Positions 36,772 through 50,200 of a DNA stretch of 64,000 nt are shown here, piece after piece. Each line of letters starts with the position of its first letter. Position 1 is the first letter of the stretch. The stretch lies in contig BROG01000044.1 in assembly GCA_030159075.1 (NCBI GenBank), positions 1,394,501-1,458,500 of the forward strand, given 5' to 3'. The DNA is from Atrina japonica. Its lineage: Eukaryota > Mollusca > Bivalvia > Pterioida > Pinnidae. Under the pieces are notes generated by a model. That model ran no database searches and had not been told where the DNA came from. It worked only from the letters and a program-made list of their open reading frames with translations. Both the position numbers and the translations under genes were made by a program.

Positions 36772-37090
36772 GATTCCTTCAGCTCAGGATAAAAATTTGA
36801 AAAGTTGGTCAAAGTCCAAGGTCACTACATATTGGTCAAAAGTCAAGGTACCAAATGAAAGCTCTGGTGATAAGAAATATATATGTGAATATAAAAGCCC
36901 TATTCTCCATGGTTTAAAAGCTATAGCCGAGGTTTCGTTTTTTCAGAAGTAGGTCAAAGGTCAAGATTACTAGGTCAAAATCAAGGTACCAAATGAAAGA
37001 TCTGGTCAAAAGAAATCTATATGTGAAATATCAAATCCCTATCCCTCATGGTTTATAAGCTATAGCCAAGGTTAAAGCGATATAAGCTGT
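36772..37090. repeat. About 140-bp tandem repeat with AGGTCAAAGGTCA motifs (block 1)
   Basis: Two units share GGTCAAAG, TCAAGGTACCAAATGAAAG, CTCTGGT and TATATGTGAA plus CATGGTTTAAAAGCTATAGC. The second contains the perfect direct repeat AGGTCAAAGGTCA (36951-36963), a DR1 nuclear-receptor consensus; the first has TGGTCAAAGTCCA (36806-36818). Block 2 of the same repeat is at 38118, across about 1 kb of unrelated sequence. Confidence 0.85.
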
Positions 37091-38117
37091 CACAATGATT
37101 ATTTTTGTCCCCTGACATACTGTCGAGAATATGATAAAATGTGTGTTCAAATACATTATCAAACACGTAAAACGTTGTAAAAGATCTTCTTTTCGAAGTT
37201 ATTTGTTGTATTAGAATTTAAGTTTTCTTGTACCTTAAAAATTCCAGCTGTATTTCCGTATGCGATGACCTTTCAGATAAACTCTTTCGCCATATCAAAT
37301 GTACTTCGTAATTCGGTCAGGGGATCTCGGTCCTTTACACGCTTGGACTATGTTAAAGTCGCCGATTTTTATGTGTTTTATATTTATTTTTAAAATACAG
37401 GACAAGATTTTTATTGGAAAGTGCATGTATTATGTAAAATATATGCTTTTCAACGCTATTTTAAATACCTGAAGAAAATTGGATGAATATATGAATAAAT
37501 ATATCAGGTATTAAAAAAAATTCTGATATTTAATGTTATCCTGAATGCTGACATTGACAAAATCAAAACAATATAACTCTGAAAAGTATGTGTACCTCAT
37601 GTTTAACAATCGCGCTGCCATGTCTGGTGGCGTTGGGCAGTACATGATCATATGACATATGTGTCAAGAATGATAAAGCCGAGAATGCCATGGGAAGAGT
37701 TAAAAATGGGTTGAGATCACCCGATATACCCAGCACGTGGACAATTTCAGAAACGAATGTTTTGAAACGACGAAAAAGAACAACTTTGCCTGATTTAGGT
37801 ATAAAATGATGATGTACGAAAATAAACGCAAAGGGTAATAAGAATAGAATGTATATTAACTGCAAAAAGCACGTGTTTATTGGTCATTCGATAATCTTTG
37901 TAAAAAAAACACCGAAAGTTAATTTGCAATGCTCAAAGTATGGCGGACAAAATATAACTGATATTACAGCTTACGTTTGGCAAGATTGTTGTAATTTTAC
38001 ACATGCATTTGTTATTCTAACCACCAGATGGTCTCTTTGGAATATATACAAGATAGAATATCACATAAAATGGGCATGTAAAATGTTTCACCTACGACCG
38101 CTCATATCACTGTAAAG
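37091..38117. other. 1-kb segment separating two blocks of the same repeat
   Basis: Sits between two blocks of the 140-bp repeat, so it may be a later insertion. It has a slightly richer base mix than the surroundings and a 100-codon minus-strand frame (37563-37865) plus an 88-codon plus-strand frame (37849-38115), neither recognisable. GTCCCCTGAC near 37111 and GTCAGGGGAT near 37317 form a short inverted pair. No target duplication was identified. Confidence 0.4.
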
Positions 38118-38395
38118 TTTTTGTAAAGTAGGTCAAAGTCACTAGGTCAAAAGTCAAGGTACCAAATAAAAGCTCTGGTCATAACAAATCTATATGTGAA
38201 ATATGAAAGCCCTATCCTTCATGGTTTAAAAGATATAGCCAAAGTTTTACGTTTTTGGAAAGTGGGTCAAAGTTCAAGGTCACTAGACCAAAAGTCATGG
38301 TATCAAATGAAAGCTCTGGTCATAAGGAATCTATATGTGAAATATCAAAGCCCTGTCCCTTGAGGTTAAAAAGATATAGGCCAAGTTTTGTCTAC
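38118..38395. repeat. About 135-bp tandem repeat with AGGTCAAAG motifs (block 2)
   Basis: Two more units of the repeat in block 1, with AAGTCAAGGTACCAAATAAA, AAATCTATATGTGAAATATG and TCATGGTTTAAAAGATATAG. The second unit has GGGTCAAAGTTCA (38264-38276), close to an HNF4/DR1 site. Confidence 0.85.
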
Positions 38396-39098
38396 AGAAG
38401 CCAACAGTTGTAAATTATGAATAAAGATGAGCTTTCTTTTCATAATAATGATACTTGCCATTTAATATAAAATTTTGAATAAATAGATCTGGAGAAACAG
38501 GCAAAATGCTGTTTCTTTCAGATACCCTTTGTAAACCGTTTTTAATTCCTGGGTGTGCAATGAGTGAACCACAGGACTATTACTGAACAAATCAAATTTG
38601 AATCTTGGACCTGAAAAGACATGGAATATATCATTGCACTTGGCCATGTACTTTCAGACAAGATTTTCAAAATCTTTTATTTCAAAATAATATTTGGGTC
38701 TGGGGTGTGGCTTAGGGGGCTAAATTGTATGAGCTTGTAGTTCTGTAACCATTTTTTTTTTCATCTTGCAAAATAGCTCGACTTATTTTGCCAGTAATTC
38801 TCGTTAAAAATCTTTTTTTAAAAACACAGCTTATGGCCCTTTGAGTATCAAGGTTGAATTCATCATTGACCTTGGAACAAATAGAAATTGTCATCTCGAT
38901 TCAATTATTGGAGGTCCCTGTTTGTTTTGACACTGAAGTCTTTGACACACATTTTGCAAACCAAACTGAATTTTACAACAAGAGCAATACCTTGAAAAAT
39001 AAGAGCAAGCTGGTTCGAACCTAATTCATCTTACTGTCAGACACGTGCGCTGAATTGAAACATAATAAAGAATGACCAATATTAGATTTTAATGCATA

Positions 39099-39262
39099 TA
39101 TATATATTAGACCATAATGGTATGTACATACACTATACATGTATTAGACCACGAAAGTATCTGTACATACAATATATTAGACCCTGACGGTATGTACACA
39201 CACTATACATGTATTAGACCACGACAGTATCCGTACATACAATATATTAGACTTTGACAGTA
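39099..39262. repeat. About 70-bp tandem repeat, AT-rich
   Basis: ATTAGACCATAATGGTATGT, ATTAGACCACGAAAGTATCT, ATTAGACCCTGACGGTATGT and ATTAGACCACGACAGTATCC alternate in a 70-bp higher-order unit made of two half-units. It lies downstream of HAPSTR1. Confidence 0.85.
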
Positions 39263-40141
39263 TGTAAATACCATGAATGTATACTGCCATGAATAACCAG
39301 TATCATGCTTACATGATATACAATACACATAAATAATGTCTCAAAACAATATACACACTACAAAATGATTTTATCTCAACTTTTTTTTTGCAACTATATA
39401 TTTTCACATATTCAGATATTGGAAGCTTAACCATGTTCAATACATTTGTAAAGAGCAATTCTCTCTCTCCCTTTCCCTCTCTCTTTTCATTCTCAGAACA
39501 CTGAATGCATCAAGAATTCACTTAATTTGGTCGATTACTGTATTTCATGAAATATACATACATTTATCAATTCAATAGTATCATAAATGTAGGTTTTACT
39601 ACAAAAAGTCTGCATGTGTAAATTTGTAAACTGAATGGAGATTAAAAGAATCTTCTCCATTAATTTCAATTTTTTTATTTATATTTTTTTGGGGGGTAGA
39701 TACATTCTCATTATGAAGATAATACATATCCTACATCTAATATTTTATGCTTGACTGAAAACTATTTTATATCAACCTCTGACCTGACTGCCTTTTCTAT
39801 GGTTTTAGTGTCTTAGATTTCTATGCAATTCAGCAATTTTGAAATATTTGTATCAAAGTAGAAGTATGGATGAAGATATCAGAGACTTTTTGTGAAAAAT
39901 AAAATAACTTATTGATCTATGAAGAGTTTAAAAAGTTGTACTTAATAATGAAATACTTTTGAATAATGTGTTCATCTTCTTGATAGTATAAAGATATAAC
40001 TTATGACACACACAAAAATTTAAGTACATGTATTTAATTTCCAGTTAAACAATATACAACAGGCAATGATAGATCTATGAAATACCAGGCAATGATAGAT
40101 CTATGAAATACCAAACTGATCATTATATTTTGTATACCAGT

Positions 40142-40358
40142 ATACTGTATATCTGGAAATTTTCGCTGCCGTTTAATTTCCACCCTTAGAGAGGGCGAAT
40201 TTAAAATGAAAGTGAGATCTTCAAGCTTAATAACTGAAGTTCAGACATACATACCACCCATGAGACTGGTGATTTAGGGCGAATTTAAGACGGGGTGAAT
40301 ATGCTTTCTGTCGTACAAGGGTGAAAATACTCAAGGGCGAAAATTTCCAGGTATACAG
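40142..40358. mobile_element. TACTGTATACCTGGAAATTT MITE family (copy 4)
   Basis: The left end ATACTGTATATCTGGAAATT mirrors the right end AAATTTCCAGGTATACAG, with GAGAGGGCGAATTTAAAATG and GGGCGAATTTAAGACGGGG inside. It lies about 720 bp past the HAPSTR1 stop codon and may be in its 3'UTR or downstream. Confidence 0.82.
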
Positions 40359-40399
40359 AAAGAACAACATTGCACATTCTGCATTAGAATTACCTTGTG

Positions 40400-41075
40400 T
40401 TTTATTATCTTTCATGAACATACCTATGTACTGGGGACAAATAACATTTAAAATGTTTATGAAATTAAAAACCACTGGTTCCACCATGTGAAATGTGATA
40501 AAGAAATTGATCCTGGGACACATATCTAAAAAAAAATGCAAAGATTTTCTACGAAGAAATGATCTACATTTATGTTTGTCAGATAAATAATAAAAAGACA
40601 ACAACTACTCATAATAAATCAAACGAATCAGAAAACAAATCATAATGGTCAATTATACTCTATTAGAGATTAACAGATGGACAATGTTGCTTGCAATATC
40701 TGTAAAATGTGACGACATGTTATTAACATGATATCAGAAAATGCGAACATTTTGTAGCATTGTAATTCATACTTGCTTGGATCTATACCTCACTACCTTA
40801 ACAGATTAAAACAAAAAACAAAAACCTGAATACAAGCAGTTGTCAATTTTACGTAACTGCAAATATCTGCCTAAAAGCAACAATCAAAGCTACATCAAAC
40901 ATAACAACCAGTGTGATCTTTCAAAATTCTTAAACTTAAAACATGAACACAATCATAAATTAAGAGGTCTGGCTTCAATATCAACTGGAATTTCTGAAAT
41001 ATCACAATGAGTTGTACACATGTATCCTTGGCAAAATGGTCATTTTAATTGTTTTCCTTCTTCGTTCTGACTGAA
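40400..41075 (-). other. Probable HAPSTR1 3' untranslated region
   Basis: The AT-rich sequence after the stop has no reading frame. A minus-strand AATAAA stands at 40406-40401, a possible poly(A) signal, but many other AT-rich hexamers follow, so the end is uncertain. Confidence 0.35.
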
Positions 41076-41293
41076 TCACAATAATCTACTTTTCTTTCGT
41101 GAAGGAGAATCTATAAGCATATGATCTGGTGAAGAAGTTCTCTTTCTTGTAGAGTCATAATTACGGGAAAATTCATCAAGAATGAATCGATTAAGTTCTT
41201 CCATATTACTATTATTGCGCAGCTGTGGTGACCCTGGAGCACCATGAGACATGTTGTAGCCTACACTGATGTTTGACATGGCGCCATTTAGAC
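41076..41293 (-). CDS. HAPSTR1: HAPSTR1 exon 4 (terminal coding exon)
   Basis: The acceptor TTTTGTAG is followed by GLNGAMSNISVGYN, then SHGAPGSPQLRN, MEELNRFILDEFSRN and the C-terminal RKRTSSPDHMLIDSPSRKKS-RLL and stop. The human counterpart ends TDSPTHKRNRMI. The exon is intact. Confidence 0.95.
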
Positions 41294-44200
41294 CTACAAA
41301 AGAAAAACACTTGTATTAAAAGAAACAAAACAAAAGGGAAATAAGAAAACCAGTTTACAATGACATGTTCAAAATGCAAACCATAGGAATTATTTTTAGG
41401 ATAACATAATACTTTATCAGTCATAGGTAAAACAATTCTGCTTTAGAGATTTTTAATGTACACTGAAATTAATATACCATTTACAACCCTGGAAAATATT
41501 TTTAGAATTGTAATGAAATCAATATATCACTCACAACCCTGGAAAACGTCATTAAAATTACAGTGAAATTAATACACCATTTAAATCCCCAGAAAACACA
41601 GCATTATTAAAATCATAATATGAGAAGAATAAATTTGGGGAAATACAATTCATTTCTCATCCCCTTGGAAGTAGATTTCTATTAGCATGAGGATGTTTTG
41701 CATGAATATGACTGCAATTTTTAATTGGTTTTAGGATTACATGAGAAATCCTTATTTTGTACACTAACAGAGCTTTTTCTTACCTTTTTGGGAACATGGC
41801 CTATGGTGCTGAAATTGTTTTTTTTGGGGGGGTGGGGGTGACATTTTTTTTAATGTTTTTATTGTCAACATGGTGTATATCAACTTTCAACAAACACAAT
41901 GATTGAAAATATCTGCATAAAATGAGAAATAATGAAAATATGTTATGTTCGTGACTGGGAATTTTTGCAAAAAGTTGGGGGAAAAAAGATGATTTGCCAA
42001 TGGGAATGTAACCTAATTTCAGCTATAAATTTGGAGGATAAAAAGTGTCTAATGTCAAAAAATCAAATATATCTATATTTATATCTAAAATTCTGAAGAT
42101 GAATTTGTATTCAAACTGCTGTAAGTTTCATAGATAACTTTAAAGGGGCATTAGCTGTGTTTTTTCAGAATTTTATTTTTCTTCAAATTTAACCTTACTA
42201 TTTGTATATGAAAACCACACTGGACCTGACCTGATTTTCACAAATATATAGGAATATAAGATTTCTCATGCCTGTGTTTAGCTCTTATTTGTTATTGTAC
42301 ATCAAGTTCAAGTATTAAAATTAAAAAAATTGAATTTATATTCTTTTGAAAAACACAGCTAATGCCCCTTAAAAATTAGTCAAAAAATTCATATCGAAGT
42401 TGAGAATCTGAGTATATTGATACATGTATTTGACAATTGGATAATATGATGTTTACTCTGCTAGCTGAGAAATTCCAATCAGGTATAATCTATAATACTG
42501 TTAGGTTGTTTTTGTATCCATTTCTTTTTGCTTGATTGTTTTGTTTGTGTTATCTCAGTATATTCTTTAATTGGAAAGACAACTTAAATTGAAAACATAG
42601 ATAAAAAGAGAATGGGTTCTTCTGAAAAGCCCTGACATTTTGAATGTATTCAAAATTATTCATTTTTCATGTTGGTGGTACTGATTCAGAATTTAGAGTA
42701 ACACTGCAAATTACCAGTCATCAAATAGTAGTCTACATAGAAGAAAAAACAAGTTTGAAGGGAGACTCAACTCTAGGTACATCACGTTTATTTTTTCTTG
42801 TAATGGGACTCGCAGACCTCTATGCATTTCAAAATAGATGTATAAAAGTGCCATGTTTACAATCACTTTAGCATTATTTTAATGTTTCTAATAAGAGGAC
42901 TATAGCCTTAAAGGGGCATCAGCTGTGTTTACCAAAAATATCTTATATTCCTATATATTTTGTGAAAATAAGGTCAAGTCCAGTGCGGTATGCATGTAAA
43001 AATAGTGAGGTTGAATTAATCGATTGCAAATGAAAAAGTGCCAAACTGGATTTCTCAAGCAGGATTTCTCAAGCAATTTTCACAAAATATATAGGAATTA
43101 AAGAATATTTATGCTTATGTATATCTCTTTTGTGATACTGTATATCAGTAGTGTTGAATCTAAAGCAACACAGCATGGCGCCGCGCCATGCCCTGTTTTG
43201 GAAATGCCATGCCCTTTTTTTCAGCGCCATGCCCTTTTTCATGCTGTCAATCGCCAATAACGCCCCCCCACTGGTGAAATTGCTTGTAAAAACCCCCTTC
43301 CCTATTGTTTATTCCTCAATCTGTTAATTGCCCCAATTACCCGTGTCAAGACTGTATATTTCACAGTTGATCAGTTAAGTTTAAATAGCCCCAGGTAATC
43401 ACCCGAGATAGGGCAGTCAAACGACTCATAGGTGATTGGGAATATCGGCAAACTCACTGAATTTCCACTATTTTCAAATGGCTAGAAAAATGAATGTATA
43501 TGTAAAATGTTTGTAAAAATATATGTACAAGCAAATAAAACGATGTTTTATTTCAAAATATCTCATTAAAGAAGGTTATGTGCTGCTACGTCGTTGAATT
43601 CATCATTTGAAGCATGCTCTAGTTCGCGAGTGGGAAAATAGCTTGTGTCCACGGACATGTTGATTTTAAACCAATTCACGCAAATTGCTTGTAGTTGCCT
43701 GTCGTACGAAGTACTAATATACATGTACATGTGTAGGAATTCACTAAAGACTTTTTAAAGCCATAATCGCTGTGAAAATACTGTAAGTGGGAATAAACCG
43801 CCGAGTCTTCTGCCAAATCCAAAAGCAAATGTGTTCTCGGACTTTATCAACTTCTTGTCACACATCTCCCGTAATTATCGGGACTTTTCCTTTTTTATGT
43901 GATACAGTGAGGAGAAATTCAAACAGGCCTAAATCTAACAAATTTGTTGAATTAATTTAGATAATTTAGACAATCAATTACCAATTTAGGAAATAATTTT
44001 TGTCACATATCAAAGTGTAAATTATGTATCAAATATTTAACTTGAGACATTTACTAGCTTGTTTTAATTAATCAATAGAATAATTTCACACTTATTTTTT
44101 TTATTCCTATAATATATATATATTTCTGGATTGGCAAAAAAAAAAAAGTCAGGTCAGGGCTAGCCCTGGTGCCCCTTTTTTCATTGAAAAAATTATGAAA

Positions 44201-47200
44201 TAATTTTGTTTCTAGAAAAACTATCTTTGTTTTTTTTTTTTATTTAAACGTTTTTAAAGAAAAGTATTTAAAATGTCAAATGATAACTAGGCACACGTTC
44301 TAGTGCAGTTGTACGAGTGGCAGTTTTTTTTCATGGTGATGAATCAAATAGTGAAAAGGGAAGAAAAATTGTTGGAAAAAGAAAAAATCTCATAGTTTTA
44401 CTTCCAATCCTATGAATGCATTTTTTATTTCATAAATGATTTATTTGCTTTAGTTAAACTCATCTATAACATAACATTATTTTACTGTTTCAGATGAGAA
44501 GACTATCATAGCACATGTGACATGCCTGTTCCAAGTTGATAATTTAGTTACGATTTTGGTAAATTTGACTTAGCGTACATTTTTTAAATGAAATCTACAT
44601 GTAGTACATCACAAGTCACTTTGACAACAAAGAAAAATTGATATATCCAAATATCTGTAAATATAAAATGTATCATCCTGAAACTACTGTATACATGGAA
44701 ATTTTTGCCCCTAATTATTTTTGCCCTTCAACAATAGAAAACATTTCCACCCCGTCTTGAAATCGCCCTCAATCACATTAGTCTCATGAATGGCATATAT
44801 GTCCATGCTTCAATTATTTTCACTTGCTTGAAAACATCGTTTTCTTCTTAAATTCTCCCTCTTAACTAAGGGCGAAAATGGCAAAAATTCCCAGATGTAC
44901 AGTAACTAGTCAAAGATTTCTCACCTTGCAAAGCAATTGCTTCGGTAAATGTTTGTAGATCTGGCTCTGATCCCGATTGTATTGAGTCATTAACAGGAAC
45001 TCTCGGTGAATGTGATCTTTCTAAAGATAATCTAGAAGACTGAGAATGTCTAACCATTGGGCTTGAAAGACGATTACGGGGTGGAGGATTTTGTCCACAG
45101 AGGAAAGCTAATAAATCCTCTCTCCTTATGTTTCTACGACGTTTCTTCACCCAGGAAATAATGTCTCTATTTCTATGTTGTCTTCCTCGTTGAACACCCA
45201 AATTAACACAATTTCCTATAGATTCTACACTATCTATAAAAATGATATAAAATAGAACATGAAATTTGAAATTAGAAAAAATCATCAATCTCCACTAGTT
45301 GACCTCACACAAACAGTCATTTGAACAAATTCTTAACATTTACATACCCTTGATGGACATTCAGCACATAGATTAGACATCTGAGTGCAAGGATAGTGAA
45401 CATTTGAGTGCAAAGATAGTGGACATTTGAATGCAGGAAAAGTAGATGTTTAAGCCTATCTCAAGCATACTAGTATCTGTTTTAGTCTCACTTTGCATTG
45501 CTTCTACATTGTATGTGCATCACTATCAAATACCCCTATTCTGCCTCTCAGGTATTTTATTAATCAGATTACAATAATTTTGCACTTAACTGATGAAAAG
45601 ACTGACAACTTTATATGCATATATGATGTTATAGTCTACCATAATTACTAGAACAAACCCTGGCTTTAACCTTTACCCAGTTTAGGGTATTACCGGTATT
45701 TTGAATAAGCATTTGATGGGTATGTCTTCTTACAAATATATCTTTTCAGAGAAAAATATTGTTGTTGACAGGCTATAAATATAAACCAGACAAACTATTA
45801 ACAGATATAATTCAAATTCACAAGGACAGGTATTAATTTCTTAATATGATGTGAAAGGTACACTGATTTCAAAGCAAAGAAATATGCTAATTTTACATTC
45901 ATAATATAATGTGTACATGAGGTCTATATCCATGTTCACAAGGGTATCACTTGATCATACAAAATAAATTCTATATACTCTTTTAAACTTCCAAACTTAA
46001 AATTTGATAAATATAAGTTTATTAGTCTGTTGTAAATTTCTACTACATGTAGCTAACTGTTGTTGACCTTACCTCTATACATTCTAGTTACTGATGATGC
46101 AGCATTCTGGAAGGACACCCATAATGAAACACCTTGATGACGATCTGAAATTAACATGACAGTTTTGTAGAGCATGGAAAAATTACCATAATACAACGAT
46201 TATTTGTTCAAATATAATATACATGTAATAGATATATAGATATAGATATAGATATATAATCTCTTCAGTGGTTTTGGAATAGAACTAGAAGTTGAAAATG
46301 TGAAAAATTAACGGATAGGCGGATGGACTAATGGTGATCAGAAAAGTTCACTTGAACCTTCGGTTCAGGTGAGCTAATAATATATATATTGGAAATATAT
46401 AACTATATCATCACAAGTATAAGAAGTACATTTAAAAGCCTTGTGAGAATTATATTCCACAACATTCATTACCTAATAGAAGGCGGGTACTCTAGTAATA
46501 TTATGTCATCATAATTAGTAACATGTAGGATGTCTGCTGGGATGCAATTTAGAAAAATGCTTTAAAAAAAAAAACGACAAACAAATATAGCAGGGTTCAG
46601 CATAGCTGATTGTCCCTGACTGGTCATAGGTAGGTGAGTTCTATATAACTCCTCTTTTGTTTACCTGCAGCAGTGCCTGGGCAAGTGGAAATTTTGAGGT
46701 CTTACAATGTATCATAATTCTGATATACAGTGGAGAAACTTGATTGTCTACAAGATGACTTAAGAAAATAAATAACCTAGTTCAACTTGTTGACATACAT
46801 GTATACATATGGAAATAAAGCTACATTTATATTTATCAATATATACAGCGCAATCTTGATATGTTAATCGAAATTGGATGAGTCAAAATTCTGGTTACGT
46901 GTAGGTATGTCACTGTTATATGACAAGTCCTGATTTTTTATGGCTAGATTCTAAGTAATAGGACTATGACATCAGGGATTTCCTACATCATCATACAGAG
47001 TGGAAATAAGGCCCAATTCCTAATGCAAAAACAATGCTCCCCTCCCCCCCCCCCCAATTTGCAGTTGAAATTTCCCAATTGAAGTTAATTGACAATGAAT
47101 TTGATGAGATTTTCATATTTTCACATAAGTTTGTGTATTTCTAGATTTCCAAATTCTAATAAAATATTGCTAAAATTCCCAAATTTAAAAAGACCCAGGC

Positions 47201-50200
47201 CCCATTCCCAAAAGAATTTCTGTATGAGTCACTCAGTGGGAGATAACAAGATTCTACAGTAATGTATAGAGGTGTTCTATTTTATTTTTGTTATCAGACA
47301 AGCTTTAAGATTCTCCTGGATAAATGAGTTACAATGGACAACTGCCTTGATCGGTGAAGTTCACAAAACTCAGGACTCCTGATATTTGATCAATTAAAAA
47401 ATAATTGATTGATTGGGTCTAATTAGCTAACATGTCCAATGCAATATATCAAATTCATGACTATCACTATGAATAAGTGTCATCCAGGTTGGCAGAGTGT
47501 AGTGGTTCTTAATCCCATTACTTAACAAAGGCTAATTGTAACAAGATACTGTTACATGATGTCCCCCAAACGGTGAAGCAAGTTGTGTTGATATCAACCA
47601 GCATTTATCACATGCCAATCTTCAATTGTTCTTCACAGAATTTGAGGAATAAAAGCCTTAAGGCTGAAATCGCAATCGATGATACCAGTAAATTTTAAAT
47701 TTCATCAAAATCAGACAATGTTAACATTTTGACCAATCAGAAGCCCCGGTTTGCCATAGATGGCAACAAAACCAATACCATTGAAATTGCAATCCCCTGA
47801 TACCAATAAATTCCAAATTTAATCAAAATCAGACAATGTTGAAATTTCGACCAATCAGAAACCTCGGTTTGCCATAGATACCATCTTTTTATGTCATCAC
47901 AACATACATTTTGCACATCTGCACACACAAACCGATAATCATATGAAGTTTCATTAGTCCGTCCATTAGTTTCAAAGAAAACAGGTGGACAATTTTTTAC
48001 CAATCGGAAGCCACGGTTTGCCACAGACACCATTTTTTATGACGTCACATACGTAGTGCACATCTGCACACCCACACCTATCAGCATATGAAGTTTCATT
48101 AGAATCTGTTACGTAGTTTCCGAGAAAATGTGCGGACAAGTTCAGCATGGAAAGATAGAAGAAAAAATAGAGCAAACACAGCATGTCTCCCAAACTTCTT
48201 TTAGGGACATAATTATCTGTGGACTGTCATTGTGTTTTTATTGCAACGGGAGGTACAAAATAATTATTTAATTAGCTATAGCAGGACATTGCTACCTTGC
48301 TGTGGGCTAATCCAATAGGGATAATTTACAGGGAGTGTTCCTATACCACATACTGGATAAAACAACATCCAATAATAGGAAGCAATTAGGAGGCCTTCTG
48401 AAGGGAACCTACCTGTGATTTCCTGTAGTACTTTTATATACATGTATATAATGTATGTATTTTATGTGTTGCTAAATAAAAAATAAATAGTATGTTTACA
48501 TTCATTGGATTTTTTTTAGTTTTTTTTATATATATATTTTTTAGGTACTCTAATATTACTCATTGCTTAAGGAAAATTAAAGTTTTCACTGGGGAAAGAT
48601 AATCTGTTTAGATTAAGATTGGGCTGTCGAACTGCTACATGTATGCTTAGAGGGAATCAATAGCCTGAATAGGTATGCTTCACTAAATAAACAATATAAA
48701 TGTACCAGTATATTGGTCCTTGTGATTGAATAATAGGCATGTTTATTTATCAAGAAAGGATCCTTTAATGATAATCACTTGATCTGTTTATACATGTACT
48801 TGCATGGACCGTATGTTACATGAAATGGGCATAACCCATACATTTGTACATGTACTACATGAATCAGTCATAAGGACAGTCCAAGAAAATAAAAGCATAC
48901 ACCAGAAGCATAAACTTGTTGGTTTTTTATGACCCATTTAAAAACTGAATAGTGAATACGGTAGAATTCCTGAAAGCATTAAATGTGGTAATACTAGTAT
49001 AGCCCTCTTTATAATAATAAATATGACTGTCTTCTCTATGACATACAATTTTTTTGTGTGTAAATGCAGTTTTATGAGCAAATTTTTAACGTAGATTTCG
49101 GACAAATTTATAATATTTATGTTATTTTCAAAGTTCAAATAACCAATGAGTTCTTTGCTGCTTTGAAAATAAATCAGTTTTCTAACGTTTTGACACCATA
49201 ATGAAAAAACTTCCATTGTATCAAACAGGTTGGTTATTTAACAACCAACTCTACTTCTTACTATCCTATTAAAAATCCACGACAACAAACCCATCCCATC
49301 TAGTCATTGTTTGAAACATAATGATATATCATTACATGTTGGTATGAATTGATTTGTTCATTAGTAATAAGTCTATTGCCTTTTTCTATTAAAGTACAGA
49401 ATCACACAACAGATGTGAAATTGATGGTACAATAAATAAATGTCAATGAAACAATATAACTCTATCAACAGTAAACAAAGTGACATCAATTTATGTTTGT
49501 TATGGAACTTTCCGACACAGGTATATGTACTTTCGAACTGGGTATGTTTAACCTACTAAAATGTTTTATTTCACATCAATAATATTATAAATCTTTGTTA
49601 CAAATGGTATGCCTTTCATAGTTCATATCATAAAAATTTTACTTTCACAGAGTATGTGTTAATTAAAGGAACTAAAATTAACATCATTGTGTTTCAATAG
49701 CACCAGTTAAATAAACATTGCTATATGTATTTGGTATATAAGTTGTAAGACATTTCACTCCTGTGGCAATTCGGCTTCCGTGTTTCAGCACTTTTCCATA
49801 TTATGACGTGTATTTTTTTTTCAGGAAAGAAACAAAAAGAGATATAACTCTACATTCACACTTGTATTATGATAATGTACAAGTACTGTATAATTTTTAT
49901 GTTACCAAAATATATATATAGCTTTCAACTAATTGATCAAGAAAATAACATATATGAAATCTGGTCTTATGCACTGAAAAGGAAAAAATCTAGGTCAAAT
50001 GTTCTCAATTCAAACTTACTTACTGGCGTTCGCTCTACACGACCACGCCAGCATCCGCGATGAACGTTGTGGTCCTCTGTAGGTCGTCAACATCTCCGTA
50101 CAGCTTCTGATGGAATGTTGCACCTTGAGGCCACGTTGCTTCTCGCTCCTGGTCGTGTCGCTTACATCGTTGGAGGATGTGCTCAGCAGTCTGGTCCTCT

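Larger units (their letters stand above)
41294..44924 (-). other. HAPSTR1 intron 3
   Basis: A 3.6 kb phase-1 intron. It holds two GGGGCATTAGCTG MITEs, a short GCCATGCCC triplet repeat at 43170-43245 and the MITE at 44685. The rest (41294-42140, 42373-42908, 43250-44684) shows no recognised feature. Confidence 0.85.

Noticed and set aside
37563..37865. 100-codon minus-strand frame with a hydrophobic start
   Set aside because: No recognisable family and no splice or start evidence; it lies between two blocks of a repeat and may belong to an unidentified insertion.
46340..46380. Possible Helitron 3' end (hairpin CACTTGAACC/GGTTCAGGTG then AGCTAA)
   Set aside because: The hairpin and a CTAA end are present, but spacing is shorter than usual and no matching 5' end or copy boundary was found. 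TCAGGTGAGCTAA words are common in other repeats.
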